Below, piece by piece: positions 12,607 to 24,785 of a stretch of 64,000 bases of DNA (positions within the stretch are counted from its first letter, which is position 1; each line of letters begins with the position of its first letter). The position numbers were made by a program, and so were the translations under genes. Below the pieces are notes generated by a model. The model did not search any database and was not told the DNA's origin. It saw only the letters and a program-made list of their open reading frames with translations. The stretch covers positions 620,001 through 684,000 of the forward strand of contig JARFXM010000006.1 of NCBI GenBank assembly GCA_029532625.1, in the 5' to 3' direction. This DNA is from Lomentospora prolificans (taxonomy: Eukaryota; Ascomycota; Sordariomycetes; Microascales; Microascaceae).

Positions 12607-15600
12607 ATGCCGGGAGTCATCATGGCGGACGTCAGCGCCGAGAACGGTGCTCTTACCAACCACGACAGAAATACTCATCTGAATGGAGCGAACGGAGCCG
12701 GTCCCAAGCTCACAGACACCCCAAATGGCACCTCGAAGCAGACGTCGGACGGAGGCGACTCCGCTTCCTTGGCGGTGATAGATCCAACAAAGCAGACATT
12801 CGACCCGCGACGGAGAATGAACGATTTGCCAGAGGAAATTGTCCACATCGCCGACGGATACATTCCTCTCTCCATCCTCCTCTCACGACTAGCGCAGCAG
12901 ACACATAACGTGCTCCAGGAAAAGGTCCAACAACTGGCGCGCATGCCACTCCCCCCGGCACCCGCGATGAATGGAAACTCGTCGGCCCCATCCAAGGACG
13001 AGTTCGATAATTCACACGAAAGTCTTAGCAAAAAGGTCAACCTTCTTTCTTTTATCCAACGCATCCATGGAAAATGGGTCAAAGCTTTGGTCATCGCGAA
13101 TTGGAGCCGGGAAAGCGAACGTGTCACGAAGCTAATCGACTTGAAGAGCCATCTGAACAATCAACTGATGCAGTTCGATCTGCGATTGGATCAAGTTGTT
13201 GAGCTTAAGCGTGGATTAATCTTTGCACGTGTTCCTAGCCCCGATTTGAAAACGGCGCTCCAAGTTCTTTCCTGCGGCAATGGGGACTGGATGCCCGATG
13301 TGAGTACCTGAACTAGACCTTGATTTGATCTCCTCTAACAACTCTGTTAGCTCGGATACATAGAACCGCCTGCATTAAAACGAGAAGATCATGTTAAATG
13401 GCTCGAAGAACTCGATACGTGCCTCTCGATGAGGCTCAATCTCCACGACTACGACAAGATACCGCCGCAGTTCAAAGACTACTCCATCGGCTCTGGGCGA
13501 GTGACCTTCAGCGTCAAGGGTGAATTCGAAGTTGACCTTACTGTGGCCGACGAGGATCCCGAGAAACAGTTCTGGTTCATTGATTTCCGGTTCGATTTCT
13601 CACCGGTCGCGCACGACCTCACTGCCCGCTTCAGACCTGTGTTAGAGAGTCATGTCAATAATGCCCTGGCAAAGGACAATCTTACGGGCTGCTACCAGCT
13701 CTTGCACGGGTTCGTGCTGACCCACAAGATTAGCGAATTAAGGCGACAGGCGTATGAGCTTGCCCGCACTTCATGGACCCGGACGCTTGTGGTAGAGCAG
13801 CTGGACCGCGCGTTTTCTATTCAATATTGGGTGACGCGGCAACCTCAAGTAACTTCGTCGGTTCCCGCCTACTCGCGGTATGCTATCCCCCAAGTGCCGA
13901 CAGTGCCCAAGAGCTGGATAATCGTGTCCGCGGTTAGCGCACGAAGGCCTGATGGCAATCTTGATCCCAAGGCCTCAAGTCGCCTAGCAGTGAAGTGGTT
14001 CCGTGACGGCAAAGAGGTTAAGGACGTCGAGATTGAGTTTGACCAAGTCAACCTGTCGACCGAGAAGCTTCTTAAGGTTGTGATTGCCAAACACGTGGAA
14101 CATATCCTGCGGTCCATTCACAAGAAATTACGCCCTGCGCCGAGATTTGCGGGCCAAGAGGCGGCTATGGCGCTACACATCTCCGCTAGCGACGCCGGTG
14201 AATCTTTCCTCACCATGCAGCTCAGTGCGACCGAGACGGTAACTCTTACAGTAGAGCCCACCAGTGGCAAGTTCAACCTGCACCCTAACTCCAAGTTTAC
14301 TATGCAAGCCGAGAGCAGATTGAATATGAGTGGCAAGGATCCAGCAGAGGATGGAGCCCCTTGTTTAGAGACGCTCAGATGGCACCATCTCGCCGAAGAG
14401 ATTGCTCGCAAGGGCAGGTCCCAGGGCTGGACACCAGTCAAGAGCCCGCTGAGTCACGAAGACGTCAAGGCTCTATTCAAACCTCAAGAGCAGTTTTCGC
14501 CCGTATGCTTCCAGCGCCAAGGTGTGGACACGAGGTGGTATGTCATGTTGGTAATGAGCTTGCACGGTGACGAGTGGTGGGTTTTCAGGTCGTAAGTTCT
14601 TGTCCTTTCCCCTTCTTTTATCGGCGTCCGATGTTAATACTCTGGCAGTGATGTACCGAAAGCTACCGCTCGCTCGGTCAAGTTCTTCTCAAAATTACGG
14701 CTTCAGCTTGGGCAGCCAGGGCTTGAGCGCGCTTTCTGGAACAACTTGACGATGTTTGTTACGGCGGTCATTTCTCACGCGACGGATCTCGCCGAATTGC
14801 ACCACAACAGGTTCCGGTACGAAAAGCGTGCCAACAAGAACTTTTCGCTCCCCAACGAAGTGGTCATTCCCTCCATTTTCATCAAACTTTCCGATATATT
14901 ACCGACTGCGGCAGACCAGGGCGAATACGCTCTCACGCTCGAGGATAAGCACCACCGCACTCCACAACTTCACATTGAGCCCTCCAAGGACGGCACCTCA
15001 CAGTCTCCTACCAATAATAGCGATATGGCAGCGTTGCCCAAGTCCGGGGCAAAGCGTACCCCCCCTGGCACTAGAAAACCATGGGCCGCGGACTTTGTTG
15101 AGCTGAGATATTCTGGGGTTCAATCGATTCCCAGCAAGGACTCGGCGAGCGCGCGGCAACTCACGTGTAGTATGGACGCGATCGTCCGCGTGCTTGACAG
15201 GAAGAAATTCTCTCTCCTCAGTGGAAAATTGGGCCACCAAGTCTATTATAATCCGGGGCGGGGCGAGTTCTGCATCCGACTCCGTACACGTGTTGGCACC
15301 TCTATTGTCCGCACTCTCACGACAAGACTCCAAGCCATCGACAGGGTGGTGGATTCCCTAGACGCGATGAGGAGCACCAAGGGCGCCATCAAGTGCGAAC
15401 AGGTAACTCTGGAGAAGGTTATCTTCACATACACCGATGCCGGTGGTAGCGACGGAGCTAAACGGTGGCGCGTTTCGCTCGATCTATCGACGGAAAGCAT
15501 CGCGATCGATCTTGAAATGGGAAACCCTCACCTCCGTGTCATTGACCACCTCACCTCTCTCGTCAATGCACCCGGAGGCATCTCGCATCTGACGCTCGTA

Positions 15601-16122
15601 TTGCCCATGTCGCTCACTATCCTCACCATCCTAGATAAGATTCAGAACGCATGGAAGGAGATCGCCAAGCATGGCAAGGGCGCGCTCATCATCACCCCCA
15701 AGGCTCTCGACTGGATCACTCTCTGCTACGAATTGCCGGAGACCCCTAATCGACCTCGCAGCGTTAGAATAGATGTCAGGGCGCGGATACGCAACGGCAA
15801 GCTTTGGTGGTTCGTACGTCGCTCCGATCAGGAGGAGCAGGACTTTTTCGCCCAGAGGCTCAGAAAAGTCTGGGAAGCCAGGAACGTTCCCTGGCGGTCG
15901 CTCTCCTCTGGCGCAGCGACGCACATCGATGACCGGTCTCTCAAGCTTCTGATAGGGTTGGATCAGACGGTCCGCGAGGCCGTCCTCGGCACGGGCACGG
16001 GTCCGAACGCAGCAGCGAACAACGCGCAGGCTTCGGTAGGCAGGGTAAACGCGCAGGCAGGTACAGCAACGACCGGCGGAGCGGCGGTTGGAAGTAGGGC
16101 GAAACCCGTCACTCTCGACTAG
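12607..16122 (+). CDS. med14: Mediator complex subunit 14 (Med14/Rgr1)
   Basis: Scaffold subunit that joins the middle and tail modules of Mediator, the nuclear co-activator of RNA polymerase II. Three exons (12607-13299, 13351-14591, 14649-16122) give 1135 aa. The family's N-terminal domain starts near residue 73: LPEEIVHIADGYIPLSILL, then LLSFIQRIHGKWVKAL and a conserved segment around WLEELDTCLSMRLNLHDYDK just after the first splice. Both introns are short (51 and 57 nt) and the splices keep the frame across conserved sequence. Residues before 70 and the last ~50 are low-complexity (Asn, Gly, Ala, Gln). The first ATG gives MPGVIMADVS; the in-frame ATG at 12622 has a stronger context (ATCATGG) and cannot be excluded. 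The gene is convergent with the PPOX gene, with 474 nt between their stops. Confidence 0.92.
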
Positions 16123-16596
16123 GACGGCTTGACGCGCCTTTTTACCCCGAAAGGACTCGGAACACGCTAAACTCGATTTCGAGATCCCATGTATACTTCT
16201 CTTTTTCTTTTCATGTTCCCTTTCCGGATCGCTGGGTTCTCGGCAGCGATTCAATCTCGGCGCAGCCGCTTTTTCCAGTCACACGACGGCTAGCGCGTTT
16301 TCTTGTTTTCCTTAGTAGTGATTGGCGAGGCAAACCATGAACGACAACATGGTAGTTGCGTATTGATATGATACCTCTAGATGGGCTGACAGCATGAATT
16401 AAATAAATTAGTAGTCACTTGAAGTTCGATTGTGCATGTGTGATGTGTAGCAACGTGTAACCGCGGGTGACGCTTGTCTATAATGCGATTCTATCGAGTC
16501 CCAGCCATGACTACGACCTATTCCGCATGTAAATGTTGTACAAGATGGACCCGTCGCCGCTTTTGAAAGCTAGCTCCAAGGGCCCCCTTCATGACT
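16123..16596. other. Convergent 3' region of MED14 and PPOX
   Basis: 474 nt between two facing stop codons; it must contain both 3' UTRs and polyadenylation sites. AATAAATT occurs near 16400. No gene seen. Confidence 0.6.
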
Positions 16597-18524
16597 CTAT
16601 TTGCCCGAAAACCACCTCCCTATCCCACTAGAACCCCTCAACTGCTTGCCCAGCTCATTCAACTGCGTCCTCGGCATGGCAATCACATCCGCGCCCTGTC
16701 TATGTCCAAACTGCGCCAACCCCGTCTCGCCCACATGTTCCGTCGCGCCCCTCCCAGCAACCTGGCACGCAACATCATAACCGGCCCTCATGGCAGGCAT
16801 GACGCCGACGGCCGTATAGGAGCCGCCCGCGACGGCCAGTCTGCCCTTGAAGACGTCGCGTAGGCCCTCGTGGGCGGCGGCCATGGTGGCGCGGTGGGAG
16901 ACGACGTGCTGCGTGATGCAGCCCTTGGCCAAGTTGGCGTGTGTGAGCTCCGGCTCCTGGGCGACGCCGACGTGGCGGGCGAGCACGGCCCTGGCACGGC
17001 GGATGCACTCGGCCTCGCTGGGAGGTTCGGGGAGGTCGGACCAGAAGTGGCCGCCGAGGAGGATGGTGACCTTGGTGCCGCGCTTCTCGTCTGCGTGGAG
17101 GCCGTAGGTGTCGGAGTCGAAGAACATGCCGAGCATCTGCTCCGGGTTGGGGGAGGTGAGGGGCACGAGGTAGCCGAAGGCGCCGAGGCTGGCGGTGAGG
17201 TCGGCTTGCGGGAAGAAGAAGGAGACGGTGCAGATGGTGACGGCTTCGGTGTTGAGGGGGATGAGGCTGCCGGCGGGGAGGATGGGGGCGAGGGTTGCGC
17301 TGGAGGTTGTGGAGATTACTTTGTCGTAGTGGCAGGGGGATTCTGAGGGTGTGGAGAGCTCGACGCGGTCTTGTTCTTGGATGTATCGGAGCTTAGAGAC
17401 GGGCGAGGCCGGTTGCAGGACGACGTTGGCTTTCTTTTCCAGCTCGTCTCGAATGGCAAAGGCGAACGAGGCCATGCCGTCGGGAAACGACATGACCTCC
17501 GCCTTTGACCAAACCTTGACCTTATCCTCCATCCCCCTCTTCCTCGGATCCAACTCTTTCAGCAGCTCATAATCCGCCCGCGGAAGCAAGACCTCATCTG
17601 GCCCCTTCTCCATATGTTCCGTAAACCAAACCGCTGGCAGCGTGGTCGGCATGCTTAGCCTATCCACGTTCCCGCCGTAGATGCCATGCATCATGGCTGA
17701 GAGGGCGTTGCGCGGGGCAGGTGCATCCCCAAACGTCATGCGGATCCAGTCGCCGATGGAAACGTCCTGCTCGACAGCGGAGGCGGGCCACTCGCGCATG
17801 TTGGCGCGGCGGAAGCCGAGAGCCGCGGCGGTCATGCCACTGACGACGTGGGTGCCACGGAGCAGCTGCCAGGAGGTTTTAAGGGCGACGAGGGGGTTGA
17901 GGATGTTTGGCGGGAGGCGGACGAGTTCGTCGTTGTAGCAGAAGAGCTTGTTGCGTGCGGGGAAGACTTTGGGGGCGAGCTCGAGATCTGCAAGCTGCAG
18001 AGGCGTCCGGTTAGTGTCTGGTTCTCTTGGAGAGCTGGGGTCGCGGAACTTGTTGGGGAGAGGCATACCAGGTCGTAAAAGACATAGTCGTCGGCCCTGA
18101 AGCCTGAACCGCCGAGCCCGCGGAGCATGCGCGGCCCGTTCTCAAAGTATACCGGCTGGCCATCCGGCGCCTCCTTCTTGATCGTGTGTATCCATCCTCC
18201 GACCCGATCATGTGCCTCGTATAGGGTAATCTTTGACGTCTTGGGCAGGAACTTGGCGAGATAGTACGCTGTCGTCAGGCCTGTGATGCCACCCCCAATG
18301 ACGGCTACATTTTCCGGAGGGCCTTGTCGCGAGGACACGGTAGCGTAGCCGCGTCGCTGCGGGCCAATTGATCCGCCGTCTCGGGCCCGATAGGTTCGCA
18401 GGGAAGGCTGTAAGTCCGTCTCGGTCGTGGAGGCGAGCCAGCGGGGGGTGGCGAGTCGTTGCGCGCTGGCCGTGCGCGCCATTGTCTGGCGGAGACAGCC
18501 TGGGCAGACGCGGGCGATGTCCAT
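16597..18524 (-). CDS. hem14: Protoporphyrinogen IX oxidase, mitochondrial
   Basis: Catalyses the FAD-dependent oxidation of protoporphyrinogen IX to protoporphyrin IX, the penultimate step of heme synthesis, at the mitochondrial inner membrane. Two exons (18524-18069 and 17994-16597) give 617 aa. The first ~70 residues are rich in Arg, Ser, Thr and Ala with an RRGYATVSS element, typical of a mitochondrial presequence. Next comes the FAD Rossmann motif VAVIGGGITGLTTAYYLAKF (residues 73-92), followed by ALYEA-like and GGWIHT segments. The C-terminus holds the family's second FAD block, RLAVAGGSYTAVGVMPAMRA. The intron (74 nt) has a GTATGC donor; a TTGCAG eight bases inside exon 2 would break the frame. 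Long GC-rich plus-strand frames over this gene are shadows. Another amine-oxidase-fold protein is conceivable, but the N- and C-terminal signatures favour PPOX. Confidence 0.88.
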
Positions 18525-19622
18525 TGTAGGGGACAGAGAGCGTCTGTTGTTGTCGGAGGAGGTTATAATACCATTGGGGCAAGTGAGGGAAACGAGAGTC
18601 GGTGGGACGGTGTGGGATTAAACTGAAGCTCGAAAGAAGGATGTGGGCTGATTTTGGCTGCATCGGCTTGAAGATTTTCCTACAGGGCGGCGAATCAATC
18701 TTAGCACCAGCATCCGCCACACCCCCGCTGTCGCGCAACAAGGCATTTGGGAATTTTGGAGAATAATAACTGCGTTAGCAAGATAGTATATTAATGCTAA
18801 ATTGGCTGTAAATTCTGGCATTCAAGGTGAATCGGGCTGGCGAACTGGGAGACCTTAGGACGGTTGGTCGAGCTCACGTCTTCAGCTACATATGTCAACT
18901 CTCACGATGCGAACATTCACTGCACGTCACTCGGGAACACGACAATACAAAGAGGACCAGAAAAAGTGCTACCAAGGAAAGGTCGCCTCCAAGAGGCGAA
19001 AACAGCTTGTATTCGATACCCTCCTCCGCCATTCTTCCCTTCCATCCGTGACACCATCGAATAACCTTGATCTCCTGCCCTCAAGGCCTTGAGCCAACAG
19101 CATGGCTGTCCCAGACATCACACTCCCTTGTCCTTCGCGCGCTGCTTTCCTTGGTCCTTCTAGAGCATCATCCTATAAACCGCCCCAGAAAGCAAAAGAA
19201 AAAAAAAAGAGAAAACATCAAAATCTCCCAAGCGAAGTCGGAAAGAACAGAAAGGTTATTTAACAAATGTCGAGACGGAAGCAAAAACGAAGACGTAACA
19301 GAAAGCAAAACCCGTCCAAACTCCTGGTATGCAGTTTTTCGTCTCGTTGGGCAACTTTGTCGTCGTCAACCCAACCCAACCCAGACCGAGACCTGTTCCT
19401 TCTTCTGATATTTCCTATTGTACATACAAGCCAAGCCGACCACATCTAAGCAATTCCATCTTTTCTCCTTATAATGATTATCAGAAGCCTCAGAAGTATC
19501 CACGGGCGCTTCCACTACCCTCTGTATAAATCATCACAACGCTCATTCGTTCTTCTCTTTTTGTTTCCCTTCCGCTTCAAAATACTCAATCGAGTGACAG
19601 TGGTAGCAAGATCGCTATTACT
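18525..19622. other. Intergenic between PPOX and Nab2
   Basis: Contains the PPOX promoter (left side) and the Nab2 3' flank (right side), since both genes are on the minus strand. Short overlapping plus-strand frames around 18827-19665 are not protein-like. A stretch of about 20 A and G (near 19196-19215) is the only low-complexity tract. Confidence 0.5.
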
Positions 19623-21211
19623 CTATTGGATCGCATCGGCACTCTCGTCGTGGCCAATGGCCTGACCGTCGCCTTCCCCATCGGCTCGGACCATCTCGAC
19701 TTCCGATTTTTCATCAACAAACTTGCGCTCGCTGACGTGCTCGTTGGAGCCCTCGGCCGTCCAAACCTTGTCCTTGAAGCCGCCTTGCTGGCCCTCATCG
19801 TGTACGAAGGGGCAGTTGGGGTTGAGGCAAGGCGTATATTTGCACTTCGTCTTGATGTGCGTAAACTTGCACCCGGGTGTCGTGCATTCTGGGCCGTTGC
19901 GGCAGAGAGGCATGTTGGGGTGCCTAAAGGGGCAGCGCGGGTTCTGGCAGTTGGGGAAGAATTTGCAGTCCTGTTCTCCCTGATGGGCGAGACGCGCGGC
20001 AGGGGAGGGATGACGGCCGACGCACTTCCAGTTCTTGCACGCCGCACCGAAGCCGCAGACGTCTTGCAAATCGATCGTGATACCGGGCGGCGCGGCTGGA
20101 GACTGGTGCACAAATTTGCAGTCCTTGTTGAGACATTTGAGGTTGTAAGCGCACACCTTGTCCTCGGGGTTCGTAGGTTCGGCCTTGTTTCCGCCCATAT
20201 CAACGTCTTCGCCGCCCTCGGCCGTCGGGGCCTCCTTTTCGGTGGGCTGGTTCGCGTTGCGGTGAGCGTGCTGGTTATGACCACCTCGGCGGAAGTTGCC
20301 CCTATCGTTACCACGGTGTTGCCTTCCGTGGCGGGTGTTCTGGAAGCCTTGGCTCATCATCTGCTGCGAGATTTGCTGCATCATTTGAGACTGCTGCTGG
20401 AGCAGGTTCATCAACTCCGCCGATGTAGGCTCCGAAGCAACCATGCCCCAAGGCATTCCGTTGGGTCCCATGCCGTTCGGACCGGGCATTCCGGGCATCT
20501 GTCCAGCCATTCCCGCCATGGCGGCCATACCAGCCTGGATATTCGCCGCGCGGCCGGTTTGGTTGCCCCGCCTGTTGTTCATGCCGCCGCGAGGTCCGGA
20601 TGGAGGGCCACGAGAGATGCGCTCATTGCCACTCTGATTGCGCACGCGATGGAGGACGGAATCGTGGTTGCGGTCCATAGCCTTGTTCATCTGTCCAAAC
20701 ATTCGCTTGTCGCGACCGCCCCTGAAATTGTTGTTGTTTCCATTTCGCATAGAGCGCGGGCCAGTGGGGCTACAGAGAATATATGTTAGCTTTCGATGCG
20801 GTACAGTATGCGGTGGCGAGGGAAGGGATAAGGGATCATCACATACGCGCTTATTACGCTATCACCGGATCTTGAAGCATCCCCGTCAGGGTTCGATATT
20901 TGCATAGCATCGTCGGCGCCAGACTGAGAAACACCGTTGATCTGGGCGTTGAGCGAGTCGATTTCGCGAAATAGCCAACCGGCAAAGTCCTTAACGACGG
21001 GATCGTCAGGGCCGAGGTTGAGGAGCTCGCCCGAAATTTCAGAGGCAATCTCGTCCTGGGTCTTGCCATTGACAAGCATGAGGACGATATATTCGGCGAG
21101 CGCGGCATCATCCGCACCGCCAGTTCCCCAGCCGACTTCAAGGAGCTTGGGTTGGATGGCCATGTTGATGGCATCCGCCAAGGGGGTGTTGAGAGAGACT
21201 TCGACAGTCAT
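19623..21211 (-). CDS. nab2: Poly(A) RNA-binding protein Nab2 (CCCH fingers)
   Basis: Nuclear protein that binds poly(A) tails, limits their length and helps mRNA export (yeast Nab2; animal ZC3H14). Two exons (21211-20847, 20769-19623) give 503 aa. Residues 1-95 form the N-terminal PWI-like fold expected for the family (VEVSLNTPLADAINMAIQPK, ALAEYIVLMLVNGKTQ, FAGWLFREIDSLN). An RGG-type and Met/Gln-rich middle follows. Five CCCH zinc fingers sit at about 328-343 (CAYNLKCLNKDCKFVH), 360-375, 390-405, 411-426 and 431-445. The acidic tail ends DESADAIQ. The start at 21211 matches the family N-terminus; the same frame is open upstream to 21394, which I take as 5' leader. Yeast Nab2 has seven fingers, so five resembles ZC3H14. 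The 387-aa plus-strand frame here is an antisense shadow. Confidence 0.9.
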
Positions 21212-23056
21212 GGTGGGCAGAGATCTGCTCAACCGCGACGAAGGGATAGAATCGACGTGCGAAAAGCTGCCTCTCAGAAAATAGAGGTTAGGATCGTCTA
21301 TGGGATCTGGACCAGGGGATTCTAGGCGCGACGTCGATTGCGATGGTGCAGTGAGCTCGACTTGCTTGAGGCTAAGGCAGGAGAGTTCTGTCACAGTAGG
21401 AGAAAGGAAGAAAAAAGAGAAAAAAAAAAAAACTCTTCCAGCGGTTGTAAGCTAAAAGAGTGTAGGGTCGATCGCGATGAAGATGGGAAACACTGCAGCG
21501 CAAGTTCCGGATGGAATCGCTAGGGATCGCGTCGAAAAAACCGGTAGGCGGAGATGGGTGTTGTAAAGAGGTGATGTTGTTTTTTAGAAGGAGTTCCCTT
21601 CGGGAGGATGACGGTAGGGGCAAATGCAAAAATCAGACAAGCGCCACACTTCGCCTTGCCTTGTCTACTTCTCATTTTGGGCACGCGCCCCACGAGGCAT
21701 CACGTGAGCTCACTGGCTTTCAGTTGTCGGGGTTGAGGATTATTCAGCATGACATTGCCGGGTGTGAAGTTCACTGAGGTCATCCACTTCGGTGTGACAC
21801 AAGGGTTGCTCGACAGTTGATTGGCCTGTTTCAAGACCAGCAAAACCATGGCGGTGTCTCCCAAATTCTCTATTACTCAAGGGATCATGACTCAACCAGT
21901 TTTGAGTTTGCGCTTCGAATAGAGAAGACTTGAACAATGAACATTTGAATCATTGTAAATCATGACATACCAATAACCCAGCTTCTTCCGCTCAAATTCT
22001 TCAAGTCCAGGGGTCCAGCCTAAGCCAAGGATGAAAGGCGTATCAGGTTCTTGAAACCCTCGAATTATCGCAACTCGGAGCATGCTTCTTTAGCGCGTGT
22101 GTGGATTCTTTTTTCGGGCCGCAGCTGATTTCTCTATATTCGCAAATATCCGCAAACCTAGCAGGAAGTATTTGGTATTCAGGCCTGCCTACTCGGAGGA
22201 GGTCCTGGTCTCCTACAGTTGTCTCTCGCCAAATTGAACAACCCTCAACGGATTGTGGCTTGCCTGACTGGTGCAAACAACATTTAAACCATTGACATGC
22301 CGACACGTTGTTGCTCGTGAAAAGTGTCCTTGGAGGAATGGCAATGCTTGGAAAGTTGAGAGCACGAAGCGCAGGGAGCCTGAAGCACCCCACGCTTTCA
22401 AAAAATAAAAATAAAAAGTGTTCGCCGCCCATGCGGGGAATCCGGCTTCACACTCTTGGTGGGGTATGGGCCGCTAGTGTCATTAACGACCATCAATGAT
22501 CATTGATTCTACACGCAGCGGGCCAAGATGGGAAAATCAATCAAGTTTGTCAACACAACCTTGAGATACTAGTCCTGGATAGCTCATGAGAGGATAACAC
22601 GCGGAATCGAATCCATTTCCACGGTCCGAGTGGACTACCCGGGAATTTGTCACGGTCGAGTTGGACTTCCACCTTTTGGCGGTAATGGTTCAGTGGATGC
22701 CTGCTAAGCTCGGCGATGGAGGCGGCTCGAAGTCTGGTTACTATTATGCGCCGCATCTCCGTGTATCTATCGGTATTCTATTGTCTGTGATGTCCGTTGG
22801 CTATTTCGGGTTGCTCATTCACTAAATTTGCCCCGTTAGCGAGACTCCAGTCGTTCGATCGATGGCCACATCTCGTCCTGTTCTGGTGATTATTCCCTGC
22901 AATGAGTAAGCCATGTTGCAGGGGTGTTGTTATCATCGTTGAAGAGGGATTGGGCTGTCTCCAGGGCTCCGGCCTCCCCTTTCTTCCCCTCTTCCAGCCC
23001 CAAGTTATCTATCTACCGTGAATATTCCAGCCTCAAACGTATGCGCATTCCTAATC
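21212..23056. other. Intergenic between Nab2 and the methyltransferase
   Basis: 1.8 kb between two divergent genes. The left part is the Nab2 promoter. Around 21900-22500 the frames are short and overlapping with no family features. A TGACTCA heptamer (Gcn4/CPC1-type core) lies at 21888-21894, but nothing else links it to a gene. A run of about 15 A is at 21419-21433. Confidence 0.5.
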
Positions 23057-24785
23057 ATGACAGGAAAGTCAGGATCTGCATCACCTTCCGGCCCCGGGGG
23101 TAGAAGCCCGCCGGCCGGAACCAGCAGTCCACCAGGCGAAAGCACTGATGCAAGGATCACCGCTGCCGACTTTGCCGCACCACTAGAGGCTGCTGACAAC
23201 ATAGAGGTAAGCCAATAGCCAGAAGAAATGGCCTTCCGACGCTTTGTCGCCGATAACACAGGAACCGTGACGTGCTGACGACTTGAGATTTTGTGGTTTT
23301 GTAGGGCGATGACGAGGTCGACTCAACATATGGAGATACGTGAGTGACCCATTGTTTCGGTGACAGCCAAACCGTTGAATTGACCAAACTGGGTTACAGC
23401 TCTTCGTCCACAGCCTCAGTGGCCTCAAGTATTCTTGAGTACCGTACTATACATGGACGTACCTATCACAACGAGAAACATTACAACACGCAGTACTTCA
23501 CGCCCAACGACGAGAGACAAAGTGAATCCTTGGACATTGTGTAAGAATGACCCATGAGGGCAGCCGCTAGCTTATCCTGACCATTCCCTGCTCACTTTTA
23601 GGCACCACTACCTAACTCTTCTCCTTGGAGGTAAACTTCATCTTGCTCCTATTAAGGAAGATGTCCAGGTAGGAACATGCGCATCCGATGCAGGGAGAGT
23701 TTCTTCCGCTGGTGGCTGACAATAATATTGCAATACCTAGAAAGTTCTTGATGTTGGCACTGGTGACGGTATGTTCCTCCCCAACCTTTTCCTTAATATT
23801 ACCTAGTTTCATTACTGACCGATAGGCTGCAGGAATATGGGCAATGTATGAACTTCGTATAGCGGCGTAGTTTATTCCCAGTTCGGTTAGATACTGACTA
23901 TTGGCTCGCCAAAGTGATTTTGCAGACACGCATCCCAACGTCGAGGTGATAGGCACAGATCTATCGCCCATGCAGGTACGCCCCTAGCACTCCATGGAGG
24001 ATACTACACACTGAGAAGTCGCTAACTCCGACCACTAGCCGAGCTGGGTTCCCACAAATGTCAAGTTCGAGATTGACGACGCTTCCCAGCCTTGGACCTG
24101 GCCGGACAACACATTCGATTTCATTCATATCCGGTTTCTCAATGGCGCTATTAAGGACTGGCCGGCACTGTTCTCCGAGGCCTATCGATGCTGCAAACCC
24201 GGCGGTTATATCGAATCGGGCGAGTTCGACCCGCGATACTACTGCGATGACGGGACTGCCGCTAACGAACCGGTAATACAACAATGGAACTCTGTATTCG
24301 AGGAGGGGGGCAAGAAACTCGGCCTTAGCTTCACTGTTATCGAGGACAATATACAGGAGACGGGTATCAGGGGTGCCGGTTTCGAGGATGTTGAGGCATT
24401 TGCCTACAAGGTAAGGAAAACAGATCCCGCCCACTTGGGTATACTGTCTGATACAAACCCATTAGGCTCCCGTTGGCGCTTGGGCCGCCGATAAAAGGCT
24501 GGCTGAAGTAGGACGCTTTACGCAGCTGACGCTTGAGAACGACATGGAAGGTAAGCTCTGTCGATGGCCACTGATCCTTTCCCTTGAATATATAACACGA
24601 GAGTAACACCGTTGACAGGCTATACCCTCTTCTTGTGCACAAATGTCTTGGGCTGGTCCATAGAAGCCTACCAGTTGTTCTTGATGGGCATGCGCAAAGT
24701 CTTGCGCAATACGAAGAAGATCCACATCTACTGCAAATACAAATATGTCTATGGGCGCAAGCCAACAGACCCAGCTGTGGCATAG
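23057..24785 (+). CDS. LaeA-like SAM-dependent methyltransferase, ten exons
   Basis: Ten exons joined by canonical splices (23057-23206, 23305-23339, 23400-23540, 23602-23668, 23741-23768, 23833-23845, 23915-23975, 24039-24410, 24466-24550, 24619-24785) give 372 aa. The product shows class I methyltransferase order: a Ser/Pro/Gly-rich N-terminus, the block RTYHNEKHYNTQYFTPNDER, SAM motif I at about 132-144 (KVLDVGTGDGIWAIDFA), VEVIGTDLSPMQ (motif II), FDFIHIRFLNGAIKDWPALF and CCKPGGYIESGEFD. This order is typical of the large fungal family around LaeA and UMTA. Members are often tied to secondary metabolism, but substrates are mostly unknown and none can be inferred here. Exon 6 is only 13 nt and completes motif I. 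There is no neighbouring PKS, NRPS or terpene gene. The first ATG (23057) follows no in-frame ATG. Confidence 0.85.

Noticed and set aside
16870..17346. 158-aa plus-strand Gly/Glu/Val-rich frame
   Set aside because: Antisense shadow of GC-rich PPOX coding sequence with no protein-like complexity.
19626..20789. 387-aa plus-strand frame
   Set aside because: Antisense of Nab2 exon 2; its open frame results from the biased codons of the CCCH and Gly/Met-rich regions.
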